Shown here: piece by piece, positions 18,150 to 29,394 of the stretch
How positions within the stretch are numbered: the stretch's first letter is position 1
Layout of the letters: every line of letters begins with the position of its first letter
Source of the DNA: Lithobates sylvaticus
Taxonomy: Eukaryota; Chordata; Amphibia; Anura; Ranidae
NCBI GenBank assembly: GCA_028564925.1
Contig: CM053029.1
Span: forward strand, 190,212,940 to 190,276,939
Reading direction: 5' to 3'
Length of the DNA: 64,000 nt
The notes under the pieces: model-generated
What the model saw: only the letters and a program-made list of their open reading frames with translations
What the model was told of the DNA's origin: nothing
The model's database searches: none
Position numbers and translations under genes: made by a program

Positions 18150-18561
18150 TTAACCACTTTCAGACCGGACCAATTTGCAGCCAAAGGACCAGGCCCCTTT
18201 TTGCGATTCGGCACTGCGTCGCTTTAACTGACAATTGCGCGGTCGTGCGACGTGGCTCCCAAACAAAATTGACGTCCTTTTTTTCCCACAAATAGAGCTT
18301 TCTTTTGGTGGTATTTGATCGCCCCTGCGGTTTTTTTTTTTTGCGCTATAAACAAAAATAGAGCGACAATTTTGAAAAAAATGCATTATTTTTTGCTATA
18401 ATAAATAGGCCGATACGTATTCTTCTACATATTTTTGGTAAAAAAAATCGCAATATGCGATTATTGATCGGTTTGCGCAGAAGTTATAGCGTTTACAAGA
18501 TAGGGGATAGTTTTATAGCATTTTTATTAATATTTTTTTTTTTATTAGTAATGGCGGAGAT
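18150..18561. mobile_element. TTAA-flanked element, left part (TTAACCACTTYMG family)
   Basis: It starts TTAACCACTTTCAGACCGG and contains the same interior as 28936-29350 (GGCAGCCAAAGGACCAG, TTTAACTG.CAATTGCGCGG, CAAATAGAGCTTTCTTTTG). It is the reverse complement of parts of 39510-39690. It is cut by the hAT-type element that starts at 18562, and its right end is not recovered beyond. Confidence 0.7.
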
Positions 18562-18605
18562 CAGGGGCGGACTGACCGGTCGGTGACTCGGGCGCCGCCC
18601 GAGGG

Positions 18606-18880
18606 CCCGGGGCCATTAGGGGCCCGGACTCGGCCACATGAGGGGCCACTTGAAACGGCTGTATTACATGCCGCGATGCCGCTAACAATACTGCTAGCGG
18701 CGCGCGGCTCCCCGCCGGCCCCTTCTTCCCTCCCGTCCGTCCCAGGTGCTTCTACTGTATGCGTCGTGACGTCACCTGGGACGGACGGGAGGGAAGGAGG
18801 GGCCGGTGGGGAGCCGCGCGCTGTTAGCGGTATTCGCGGCATGTAATACAGCCTGCCGAGTCCGGGCCCCTAATGGAAGA
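18606..18880. repeat. Large inverted repeat near the hAT left end
   Basis: The segment from CCATTAGGGGCCCGGACTCGG through ATTACATGCCGC and CTCCCCGCCGGCCCCTTC is mirrored by its complement ending CCGAGTCCGGGCCCCTAATGG. The arms are roughly 110-140 bp around a centre near 18760 (GTCGTGACGTCAC). It yields near-identical reading frames on the two strands. Confidence 0.85.
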
Positions 18881-18959
18881 AGAGTGGAGGGGCCGTTTTC
18901 AGCACAACACCGGCGGGGAGCATCGGAATCGGCATCGGTGAGTCACGGGCCCCGGGTCC

Positions 18960-20775
18960 CCCCAGCCCGCAGTGTCACCCCAGCCCGCAGTGTCACCCCT
19001 ACCCCAGAGTGTCACCCCAGCCTGCAGTGTCACCCCAGCCCGCAGTGTCACCCCAGCCCGCAGTGTCACCCCAGCCCGCAGTGTCACCCCTACCCCACAG
19101 TGTCACCCCCAGCCCGCAGTGTCACCCCCCAGCCCGCAGTGTCACCCCCCAGCCCGCAGTGTCACCCCCCAGCCCGCAGTGTCACCCCCCAGCCCGCAGT
19201 GTCACCCCCCAGCCCGCAGTGTCACCCCCCAGCCCGCAGTGTCACCCCCCAGCCCACAGTGTCACCCCCAGCCCACAGTGTCCCCTTGTGTGCATGTCCC
19301 CCCCTGTGTGTGCGCTCTCCCTCCAGTGTCCCCCTGTGTGCGTTTCCCCCCCTGTGTGTGCGCTCTCCCTCCAGTGTCCCCCTGTGTGTGCATGTCCCCC
19401 CCTGTGTGTGCGCTCTCCCTCCAGTGTCCCCCTGTGTGCGCTCACCCTCCAGTGTCCCCCTGTGTGTGCGCTCACCCTCCAGTGTCCCCCTGTGTGTGCG
19501 CTCACCCTCCAGTGTCCCCCTGTGTGCGTTTCCCCCCTGTGTGTGCGCTCACCCTCCAGTGTCCCCCTGTGTGCGTTTCCCCCCCTGTGTGTGCGCTCAC
19601 CCTCCAGTGTCCCCCTGTGTGCGTTTCCCCCCCTGTGTGTGCGCTCACCCTCCAGTGTCCCCCTGTGTGCGTTTCCCCCCCTGTGTGTGCGCTCTCCCTC
19701 CAGTGTCCCCCTGTGTGTGCCCCCCTGTGTGTGCGCTCTCCCTCCAGTGTCCCCCCTGTCTGCGTGTCCCCCCCTGTGTGTGCGCTCTCCCTCCAGTGTC
19801 CCCCTGTGTGCGTTTCCCCCCCTGTGTGTGCGCTCTCCCTCCAGTGTCCCCCTGTGTGCGTTTCCCCCCTGTGTGTGCGCTCTCCCTCCAGTGTCCCTCT
19901 GTGTGCGTGTCCCCCCCTGTGTGTGCGCTCTCCCTCCAGTGTCCCCCTGTGTGTGTGTCCCCCCCTGTGTGTGCGCTCTCCCTCCAGTGTCCCCCTGTGT
20001 GTGCGCTCTCCCTCCAGTGCCCCCCTGTGTGTGCGCTCTCCCTCCAGTGCCCCCCTGTGTGTGCGCTCTCCCTCCAGTGCCCCCCTGTGTGTGCGCTCTC
20101 CCTCCAGTGTCCCCCTGTGTGTGCGTGCCCCCCCCCCCTGCGTGTGAGCTCTCCCTCCAGTGGTGTGTGTGTGTGCGCTCTCCCTCCAGTGTCCCCCTGT
20201 GTGTGTGCCCCCCTGTGTGTGCGCTCTCCCTCCAGTGTCCCCCTGTGTGTGCCTCCCTGTGTGTGCGCTCTCCCTCCAGTGTCCCCCTGTGTGTGCGCTC
20301 TCCCTCCAGTGTCCCCCTGTGTGTGTGCCCCCCTGTGTGTGCGCTCTCCCTCCAGTGTCCCCCTGTGTGTGCCTCCCTGTGTGTGCGCTCTCCCTCCAGT
20401 GTCCCCCTGTGTGTGCGCTCTCCCTCCAGTGTCCCCCTGTGTGTGCGCTCTCCCTCCAGTGTCCCCCTGTGTGCGTGTGCCCCCCTGTGTGCGCGCTCTC
20501 CCTCCAGTGTCCCCCTGTGTGTGCGCTCTCCCTCCTGTGTGCCCCCCTGTGTGCGCTCTCCCTCCAGTGTCCCCCTGTGTGTGTGCCCCCCTGTGTGTGC
20601 GTGCCCCCCCCCCCTGTGTGTGCGTGCCCCCCCCCCCTGCGTGTGCGCTCTCCCTCCAGTGTCCCCCTGCGTGTGCGCTCTCCCTCCAGTGTCCCCCTGC
20701 GTGTGCGCCCTCCCTCGAGTGTCCCCCTGCGTGTGCGCTCTCCCTCCAGTGTCCCCCTGCGTGTGTCACCCCACC
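18960..20775. repeat. C-rich minisatellite block
   Basis: Two arrays adjoin. About 18963-19280 repeats CAGCCCGCAGTGTCACCCC (19-20 bp). About 19285-20775 repeats a unit of about 30 bp built on CTCTCCCTCCAGTGTCCCCC and TGTGTGTGCG, with a longer higher-order unit where GCGTTTCCCCCC is inserted. Variation is mostly in C-run length. Frames of up to about 670 codons exist on both strands because the unit lacks stops; they are not genes. Confidence 0.95.
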
Positions 20776-20929
20776 CCCCCCCGGGCCCCCCTGTGTGCGC
20801 GCTTGGTCCCCTTGAGTGTGGGGCCCAAGGGGGCCCCATGATCTTCTATTGCCCGGGGGCCCCATGAGTTGTCAGTCCGCCCCTGTGCTGCGCCCCCAGC
20901 ACAGGGATTCACCCCTGCACCCCTTTTTA

Positions 20930-21265
20930 AACACTGCTTAACCAGCACCCACGGCCACCCTTTTCTAACACTGCTCACCTCTGCATCCCATGCCACCCTC
21001 TTCTAACACTGCTCACCTCTGCATCCCATGGCACCCTCTTCTAACACTGCTCACCTCTGCGTCCCATGGCACCCTTTTTTAACACCGCTCACCTCTGCAT
21101 CCCATGCCACCCTCTTCTAACACTGCTCACCTCTGCATCCCATGCCACCCTCTTCAAACACTGCTCACCTCTCCATCCTATGCCACCCTCTTCTAACACT
21201 GATCACCACTGCTTCCCATGCCACCCTCTTCTAACACTGCTCACCTCTGCGTCACATGCCGCCCT
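20930..21265. repeat. Minisatellite, about 36-bp unit
   Basis: CACTGCTCACCTCTGCATCCCATG recurs in variants with CCACCCTCTTCTAA at about 36-bp steps, eight to nine copies, just outside the hAT right end. Confidence 0.85.
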
Positions 21266-21284
21266 CTCTATTTATCCTTTTTAC

Positions 21285-21555
21285 CATTATCAGTGAAAGT
21301 AAAAGAAAATCCCAAATTTTAGGTTGTCCCCAGAAAAGTATAGAAGGGGAAATCTTCCAATGGGGACACTAGTTCTGGTGACCTGGGGTTCCCAAAGGAG
21401 TTCTCCTAATTTGCAGGGATTTCCTTTCACTTCCTGTTTGGCTATGGGACAGGAAGCAAACGGAAATCTCTGCAATGTGACACAGATGTCGAATAAAAAT
21501 CTTACAGGGGATATATCCCTCCCTTGCTCTATCCAAAATGAAAGAAAAAGTTTTG
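21285..21555. repeat. Dispersed repeat (TTCACTTCCTGT type)
   Basis: This segment shares wording with 28500-28935 (AGTGAAAGTAAAAGAAAA, GGAAATTTC...) and 34890-35040 (CTTACTTCCTGT..CAGGAAGTGACAGGAAATCTC). The copies suggest an interspersed repeat with inner inverted parts; its class is unknown to me. Confidence 0.5.
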
Positions 21556-22385
21556 TCTAGAGTTCTGCGAAGAAACTGTCACTAAATCACAGTGATGGAC
21601 AGCGCATGCTACAGCGCCCACTGGTTGAGGAGGCAGTGAAGGTGGAGAAGTAGAAGAAATATGGGAAAAACTGCTAGAAGTTCATTGTTAGGGTTTATAT
21701 ACACTAAAGTGAGTCTGTTCTTTTCCTATGCAGAGCAATGCAAATGGGTTTACCTAAATGCAAATCCCCACAGGCGCATATACTTACTTTTGTTTAGCTA
21801 TCCTGCTGCTCCATCTATCCACAGGGAGTGAAAAGATATTTCTCTGTAGGGTACTGGTTGCAGCTCATACAGGGCTATGGACTTCCTTGTTGCAGCCCTA
21901 ATTGGACCAACTCTGTCACATGGGTCAATCACATGCTTCTCCATACCTGGAAGTAGCAGGTATTCCTTTGGCTCCCAGTGGTGAGGGGAACCAAAGTGGT
22001 GAGGGGAGGGGGTGGGATGAAGGTGCAAAGAGAAGGTAAGTACTGTATATATTGCTTGGAAATAGGTGGTTAAAAGGAATACCTGTTGCTTTGCCCTATA
22101 TGGGCGAAGACTTTGCTGGAATAATACAATAATAATGTGCTATGCTCATTTGTTAAAGAAACAATGTAAATCCTAAACTCTAATGTAAACCGTTAACTTC
22201 CTTTTATTCTTAAAGATACAGTTAAAAGTGTTTTTTTTTTTTTTTTAATCTGTTTAATAAGTGCAAAAAAATACCTGTTGATTCTGCCAGAAATTAAGTG
22301 CTGTCCTTCAGTGTTGAGTTGAGTTGAGAGGAATCTTAATATAGCGCGGTGTTCCCCCGAAGGGTCCTGACGTGCTAATAATAAT
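21556..22385. other. No gene seen
   Basis: No recognisable coding sequence, RNA gene or bounded repeat. Confidence 0.5.
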
Positions 22386-22858
22386 ACATTTTGTAGACCA
22401 AAACATTTTAGTCGATAAAATGAATACTATTTTAGTAGACTAAAATAAGACTAAAACAATTGAGATGACTAAAATACAACTAAAACTAAAATGGGACTAA
22501 AACTAAAATGGCATTTTAGTCAAAAGACTAAGACTAAAACTAAATTGACTTCAAAACTAACAATGGTCTGTAGTACATGTTCATACCTCAATACCATAAA
22601 TAGTAGCATATTAGATTTTTCACTCCAGCAGTATATAATGAGTTTGGAAATTGTAGAGAAATGTTAACTAATGCATTCCAATTTAATTACACCCGTTCGA
22701 TTTTAGACGACTAAAATTAGTTTTAGTCGACTAAAATGTCCTGGAGATTTAGTCGATTAAATACGACTAAAACAAAAACAATTGCAGAAGACTAAAATGG
22801 GACTAAAACTAAAATGCAATTTTAGTCCTAAGACTAAAACTAAATTGAAATTTGCTGC
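22386..22858. mobile_element. ACTAAAAC-rich inverted-repeat element
   Basis: The segment is built from ACTAAAACTAAAATGG and TTTTAGTCGACTAAAAT words, with similar stretches at 22425-22560 and 22700-22850 flanking a unique centre. Repeats of this wording are common in fish and amphibians as nonautonomous DNA transposons (from memory). Exact ends and target duplication are not resolved. Confidence 0.55.
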
Positions 22859-23530
22859 CAAAATTATAACTGCTGTCCTTATCTCTCTGGTGAATAAGAT
22901 GGGAGAAGGTGTCCTATAGTCCGAAATACGTCCTGTGCTATGGTGACAACCCTGTCGTTCCACAGATACATCCGACGAATGAGCTTTGTCACCCTAATAC
23001 AGGAAGTGTGTTACTGACAAGATTATCACATGAAAATAAAGAGAAAATTTCACTGTATATGATTGTATATCTGAACACTAGCAAACGAGCTTCCCTATGC
23101 TGAATGTGTTGTAATCTTTCTATGTTACTTGTATACATTCCTTGTACTTAAATAAAATACTTTTGACAAGAAAATAAAGAGAAAAAAGCATAAAAAAAAA
23201 AAAAAAAGGAAAAAACTAATGCAGCCATCAGGGCAGTTTTTAAGGCAGGGCAAAGGGGGCAGCTGTTGTGGGGCCCAAAGCAGCTGCCTCATACTTGCCA
23301 ACTATCCTAGTTTAAATTCCCTTATCCCTGGAAGTTTTAGTCCCTTGCTGTGTCCCGATATCTCAGTGTGTCTCATGTGAATACACACATCTCAGCCGAT
23401 GCATGAGGGTGTCGTCAACATATAATGGCACTTCTGTGTATCTGCTAAAGCGCAACATGTTTCTGTGGTGTCAGGAAAGCAAATTGCACGTATTCCCGAC
23501 ACACACAAATGCGAACGCAGGCTAAATGTC
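22859..23530. other. No gene seen
   Basis: No supported feature. A/T-rich, with a poly-A run near 23190-23210. Confidence 0.5.
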
Positions 23531-24345
23531 TCAATTACATTGGTAGTTAGTGTAAATCTTCTCATTACATTGGGGCTTGGTGTACAGACCTTCCATTCAC
23601 ATTAGTGGCCAGTGTGAAGGTCCCCCTTACATTGGTGGTCAGTGTAAATCCCTCTTTACATTGGTGGTTACTGTGAATGCTCCTACATTAATGGTCAGGA
23701 TAAATCACCATTACATTAGTGGCCAGCGTAGAAACTCCTCTTTATATTGGTTATTGTTAAACAAATCCAAACTTGCATTTGTGGTCAGTTTTGAATCCTC
23801 CCTTACATTGGTGGTCCATGTAGAAGCCCCCTTTAAATTGGTTGTGAGTGTAAATCCCCCTTATATTGGTGTAGAAATCCACCTTTATTGGCTGTTGATG
23901 TAAAATCCCCCATTACATTGGATGTCAGTGTAAATTATTCATAACATTGGTGATCAGTGTACATTTCCCTTTACGTTGGTGGTAAGTGCAGAATTGCCCT
24001 TACACTGGTGGTAAGTGTAAATCCCCCCTAGCTTTGGTGGTCAGTGTAGAATTGTCACCTTACATTGGTGGTCAGTACAAATCTCTTCGACAATGGTTGT
24101 CAGTGTAAATTCCTGCCTACATGGGGGTCATTGTATATTCCCCTTTACACTGGTGGTTGGTGTAAATGCTCTTATTACATTGGTGTCAGCGTAGAAATCC
24201 CTCTTTTCTATTGGTGGGTGGCATAAAATCCCCCGATACATGGTGGTCAGTGCAAATCCCCCCTCACATTCATGGTCAGTGCAAATCCCCCCTCACATTG
24301 GTGGTCACTGTAAATTCCCCATTACATTGGTAGAATCCCCCACTA
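23531..24345. repeat. Degenerate minisatellite (CATTGGTGGTCAGTGTAAAT)
   Basis: Units of about 28-32 bp with CATTGGTGGTCAGTGTAAAT and CCCCTTA recur for about 0.8 kb with heavy divergence, so the array is old. Confidence 0.85.
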
Positions 24346-24539
24346 TAAACTTGCCAAAGATTTCCAGCTTTGCTCTACATGATTCAGAATTTGTCACAGT
24401 GTACTGCCTCCTAACTAATCCCATCCCCCCCACCACTGCCACTGATCCCATTAACCCCCCAGCATTGCCACTGATCCCAGGAGTCCTAGGATTCCTAGGA
24501 GTTTTCTGTCTATTGATGGACCCCCTCACCTCCTCAGTC

Positions 24540-24925
24540 CATGGTGTGCAGGCAGTAAGGAGATGATGTGCTGTAACCTTTAGCAACCAATCAGTGAGCA
24601 GTAATGCTGTGTGCTAACCTCTTGCAACCAATCATTGAGCGGTAAGGATATGCAGTAACCTCTAGGAACCAATCAATGAGCAGTAATAATGTGCAGTAAC
24701 CTCTAGCAACCAATTTGTGAGTGGTATAGATGTCCAGTAACCTCTAGCAATCAATCAGTGAGCAGTATTGATGTACAGTAATTTCTAGCAACCAAACAAG
24801 CAGAAGTCATGTGCTGTAACCTCGAGCAAACAATCAGTGAGCCATAATGTGTGCTGTAACCTCTAGCAGCCAGTCAGTGAGGGGTAATGGTACACTGTAA
24901 CCTCTGGCAACCAATCGCAATTGCT
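24540..24925. repeat. Degenerate minisatellite (GTAACCTCTAGCAACCAATC)
   Basis: Units of about 40 bp containing GTAACCTCTAGCAACCAATC and GTGAGCAGTAATG recur eight to nine times. Confidence 0.85.
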
Positions 24926-26510
24926 GCCTGATCTTATTCAGTAAACTGATTTTGAGCCTAGCTGCCATTTATTGTATGTCTCAGAGCATGTGGCGAGCGA
25001 AATTGCATGAAAGAGGGGGCCCAAGAAAATGTTTGCCCAGGGTCCAGTCAATATTAAAGATGGCCTTAGCAGCCATCACAACTATGTACTGTAAGCTGCA
25101 ATATATTTGAACTTTGTTCTTGGGTCACCAAAGGAAGAAACTGCAACATTTAATATCATATCACGGATATATTGTATGAAAGGCAAAAAAAACGTGGAAG
25201 TTACATCAACCATTGCTTCCGAGTGACTGTTTCCATACTAATTAAAAAATTGGACTTGCTGAAAATGAACAAGAGTTCCCCTTTTATAACTTTGGCAGCA
25301 GCACTAACTTTGTCTCCCTGATTCTCCCACGCCCTCCAGTTAAATAGCTACCACGCTGGTTTAATGGTGGCGTGTATATTTTATGTTACATCTCACAAGA
25401 CTAGAAATTTTCTTCTACTCACGATAATAGGCCCAGCACCGAGTAGGGAGTGTCGGAGGCCCGATTTCGTAACCTAACAGTCCATCCTGCAGTGCGTTTT
25501 AGTGCTCGAGGTGGAAGGCCCATTAGTGTTAATGTGGCAAACTCAAAGGAACCTTTATCCTAGGCCTAACTGCAGCTTGTACAAAAAAATCTGGCCTTTA
25601 TAAAGCCCCCCCCCCCCCCCCCAACCCCCCTGTTCTCTGGAGGCTGGGGAATAAATAACAGACGCAAAGAAAAAGCCAGGGAAAATTAGATCAAAAAAAC
25701 GAAACCGTTTTAATGAGGAAAAACACCTCGGTAGTAACGATCACACTGGGACTGCAAAAAGCTTGGTGGAGAGACCCAGAGGGGCCGCAAAGCACTTTGT
25801 ATTGTGCGCTGAGCGAAGGGGAAACTGCCAGAACTTGACATATTAGCGCTCAGGTTCAAATGTGACAAAATGGCAGTAGCCACGTGGAGCAGTGTATTAG
25901 GATGAAGATTATCCCCATTCAGGGAATAAGCGCTATGTACATCATTAATGAAATCACCCACCTATAAAACGCAGGTGAAATGGACGTTATCAATGTTTTA
26001 GCTGGAATGCTTATAAAACGTAACTGGAGAACATGGTTAAGCGCGGTGCTTTACCAAAGCTGACCGCAGAAGTGAACAGCGATGATTAAATAGGCCGTTA
26101 AAGGGAAGCTACAGAATAATATAAAGGGAGGGCCTGTTTTGCTTTATTATTATAAAGCAGATTGAAGGTCATTTTTTACATGACGTTCACACTGTTACAT
26201 ATTTGTTGTGCTGCTTTACCAGGTGATATTTTATAGGGAGACAGAGAGAATGTTTCCGTTGTGGCTACTTGAAAGACAGATAGAGCAATTAACATCTCTA
26301 CTGAATGACTGCCAAGATACACTCAGGAAATGCAGGATAATTTGCTTATTGCCTTATACAGTAAAGAGTTCCTAAGTGCTAATTGTTCAATTATACTGCA
26401 TGTAAAGCCAAAACTTTTATTTTGATTGAAATTATGGAGTAAGGAAGGGATAAAACCCCTATCAAGTTATTTTTGTCGTTTGTATCAAGCTGGGGGGGAA
26501 TGCCCTTCAC
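24926..26510. other. No gene seen
   Basis: About 1.6 kb without a supported feature apart from a C-run near 25607-25630. Short frames have no recognisable motif. Confidence 0.5.
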
Positions 26511-26914
26511 TTTGGTGTCCTTTTATGAAACTGAGATCAGCTGCGATCCCAAGTCTCACAGCTGATCTCAGGTCTTTACCAGTTTATGAAACTGAGGTAA
26601 TCAGAGGAGAACATGTTCTGCACTGATTATCTTAGCACAGTGAGAATCTGTAACTGGCTGTCACAGAAACGGCCAGTGTATGAAGGTGCGATCTCAGCAC
26701 CTCACTGGCGATCTGTGACAGGATTCTCACTTTCTGATTCACCATCTCAGAGGTGGAGAATCAGAGAGAGAAGCACGAAGCTGCCTCAGTATTCTGGAGA
26801 AAGCAGGAAGTCTTTTGATTTCCTTCTTTCATCCAGTATCCGAACAGTCAGAGCACATCTTCCCCACCATCACACACCCCAAAACGAGCAGGTTAGCAAT
26901 CTAAAGTGTGTATC

Positions 26915-26947
26915 TATCTATCTATCTATCTATCTATATATTAAATA

Positions 26948-26989
<42 letters not shown>

Positions 26990-27008
26990 GTATATATATA
27001 TATATTCT
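26915..27008. repeat. TATC/TA microsatellite
   Basis: (TATC)n passes into (TA)n. Confidence 0.9.
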
Positions 27009-27116
27009 ACCTGCATTTAAATGCTATTATTAATGTCATTTTTATATCATTTTTAATTTATTAGTAAATAAAATTTTGTAAACCCCGAAATATGGTTTTA
27101 CCCATGGCATGTTCCA

Positions 27117-27445
27117 TTAGGCTACTTTCACACTGAGGCGCTGGGCGCGCTGGCGGTAAAGCTATCGGGGCAATTTTACCCCCGCTAGTGGCCGAAAAAG
27201 GGTTAAAACCACCTGCAGGGGGGTTTGGAGCGCTGCCCCATTGTTTTCAATGGGAAGGGGCACTTTAGGAGCGGTAAATACACAGCTCCTACAGCGCTCC
27301 AAAGATGCAGCTTGCAGGACATTTTTCATCATCCTGCAAGCGCACCGCTCCAGTGTGAAAGCCCGCGGCTGTTTGAAGGCGCTTTGCAGGCGCTATTTTT
27401 AGAACTTTAGTGCCTGCAAAGCACCTCAGTGTGAAAGGGGCCTTA
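27117..27445. mobile_element. Harbinger-type MITE (CTTTCACACTG ends), first of a pair
   Basis: The element 27120-27442 opens GGCTACTTTCACACTGAGGCG and closes CCTCAGTGTGAAAGGGGCC, flanked by TTA on both sides. Ends are strongly inverted. A related element starts 10 bp further on. Confidence 0.75.
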
Positions 27446-27843
27446 CAGTAAGGCCCCTTTCACACTGGGGCGTTTTTCGAGCGCTACAGCGCTAAAAATA
27501 GTGGCTGTATAGCGCCTGAAAAAATCTGGCCCCTTTCACTCCAGTGTGAAAGCCAGAGGGCTTTCACACTGGAGCGGTGCGCTAGCAGGACGGTCAAAAA
27601 AGTCCTGCTAGCAGCATCTTTGGAGCTCCTATACCGCTCCTACCCATTGAAATCAATGGGACAGCGCGGCAATACCGCCGGCAAAGCGCCGCCACTGTTT
27701 TACCCCTTTTTCGGCCGTCAGCGGGGGTTAAAACTGCACTGCTAGCGGCCGAAAACCGCTGCTAAAGCGACAGTAAAGCTGCGCTAAATAAAGCGCTGCT
27801 TTACCGCCGACGCCACTCCCGCCCCAGTGTGAAAGGGGCCTTA
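27446..27843. mobile_element. Harbinger-type MITE (CTTTCACACTG ends), second of a pair
   Basis: The element 27452-27840 opens GGCCCCTTTCACACTGGGGC and closes GCCCCAGTGTGAAAGGGGCC. The right flank is TTA (27841-27843) and the left is TAA. It shows extended inner palindromes around GCGGTGCGC and lies head to tail with the preceding element. Confidence 0.75.
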
Positions 27844-28081
27844 TACAGGGGTTTATCAATTATGAAATATATTTATTTTAATTTATTAATAAATATTTAT
27901 ACTTGTATACTTTATTAAAATAATTTTTTAATGATTATAAATGTATTTTACATTTATATGAATGGTGTATTACTACTACTTACTACTACTACTACTGCAT
28001 TACATATGTGGATTACATTAATTTACTATACACCATTCACATTTAAATAGGCACATGTATGATATTTAAATATTTTATTGT

Positions 28082-28085
<4 letters not shown>

Positions 28086-28142
<57 letters not shown>
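28086..28142. repeat. TA microsatellite
   Basis: An uninterrupted (TA)n run. Confidence 0.95.
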
Positions 28143-28144
<2 letters not shown>

Positions 28145-29394
28145 ATGTTTTTTAATAATTAGGTTAATGTATATTGTGTAGGGGGAATTTAACTTTATTA
28201 TTTTATTAATATGTTGGGGAATAATGTGTGGTGATTAGTGTTCAACTTTTGTATTTTACATCTCCTCACACTGTAATCCCGCTACAACACGCGGGATTAT
28301 AGTGTGAGGAGAAGTTCTGAGGAGTTCCCGGCGTTTGTAGATCACTTCTCAACTCAACATGAGAAGCGATCTACAGACCATCATAAACAGGCACTCAGGG
28401 GAGAGCGATCTCCTCTGAGAATGCCTGAGAACTGAATAGCGGTATTTTACCGCACTTTCATAAAAGGACACCTTTCTGTCATGGAGATAAAAAAAAGATG
28501 AAATGAGAGGAAATTTCTTCAAAGTGAGAGGAATTACCATTATAGAAAATGGTCACAGGGTCAGGTGTCACCATTGGAGAATTCCCCTTACTTATTGCTC
28601 TGTTGACAACTCCAAATTTCTGGATATAACCCCCTTAACGTCCTGTCTTGGTGACAGCGGTCACCAGGAGAAATAGAGGGGTGCACCTACCCAGAAGGGC
28701 CACAGGCAGTAATAAAAACTTGACAAAGGGACTTTCAGTCCCCTAATTGGCCTTTTCATACACTTTAAAGTATGACTAAAGGCAAATATTTTTTTTTGTT
28801 TCACATAGAGTGGAGAGGGATTAGAACCCCTGTCAGTTTTTATTGCTGTATGTGCTCCCGTTATGGCGATTCACCCTCTATATTTCTCCTGCTTCCTATT
28901 ACCATTAAAAGTGAAAGTAAAAGAAAACCACAAATTTAACCACTTCAGCCCCGGACCATTTGGCAGCCAAAGGACCAGAGGTCTTTTTTCCAATTTCGCA
29001 CTGCACTACTTTAACTGGTAATTGCGCGGTCATGCAATTTTGTAACCAAACGAAATTTGCGTCCTTTTCTTCCCACAAATAGAGCTTTCTTTTGATGGTA
29101 TTTGATTGCCTCTGTGATTTTTATTTTTTGCGATATAAACGGAAAAAGAGCGAAAATTTTGAAAAAAAAAGAGATTTTCTACTTTTTGTTATAAAAAAAA
29201 TCTAATAAACTCAATTTTAGTCAAACATTTGGGCCAAAATGTATTCAGCCACATGTCTTTAGTAAAAAAAATGCCAATAAGCGTATATTTATTGGTTTGC
29301 GCAAAAGTTATAGCGTCTACAAACTAGAGTACATTTTCTGGAATTTACACCGCTTTTAATTTATGACTGCCTATTTCATTTCTTGAGGTGCTAA

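Larger units (their letters stand above)
18562..20885. mobile_element. hAT-type element packed with C-rich minisatellite
   Basis: The ends are CAGGGGCGGACTGAC at 18562 and GTCAGTCCGCCCCTG ending at 20885, a 15-bp perfect inverted repeat of hAT-like type. The 8-bp flanks (GCGGAGAT and TGCTGCGC) do not match, so the usual duplication is lost or altered. The interior has a long subterminal inverted repeat (about 18606-18880) and then 1.8 kb of C-rich tandem repeats. There is no transposase; long stop-free frames on both strands are by-products of the repeat. Confidence 0.75.
26514..28472. mobile_element. Terminal-inverted-repeat element with two inner insertions
   Basis: GGTGTCCTTTTATGAAA at 26514-26530 is exactly mirrored at 28456-28472. 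Inside each end are further hairpins: CTGAGATCAGCTG/CAGCTGATCTCAG near 26530-26573 and CCTCACACTGTAATCCCG/CGGGATTATAGTGTGAGG near 28264-28310. The duplication is not clear (TTT on both sides at most), so I do not assign a superfamily. Two TTA-type miniature elements (27120-27442, 27452-27840) and two TA microsatellites account for much of the middle. Confidence 0.65.

Noticed and set aside
18806-20841. Stop-free frames of 390-670 codons on both strands
   Set aside because: They follow the C-rich minisatellite, exist in several phases at once and encode only cysteine/proline or glycine/arginine repeats. Not genes.
25700-26410. Possible exon or regulatory element in the longest repeat-free stretch
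   Set aside because: No splice-flanked frame, CpG-rich promoter or recognisable motif; conservation data would be needed to claim function.
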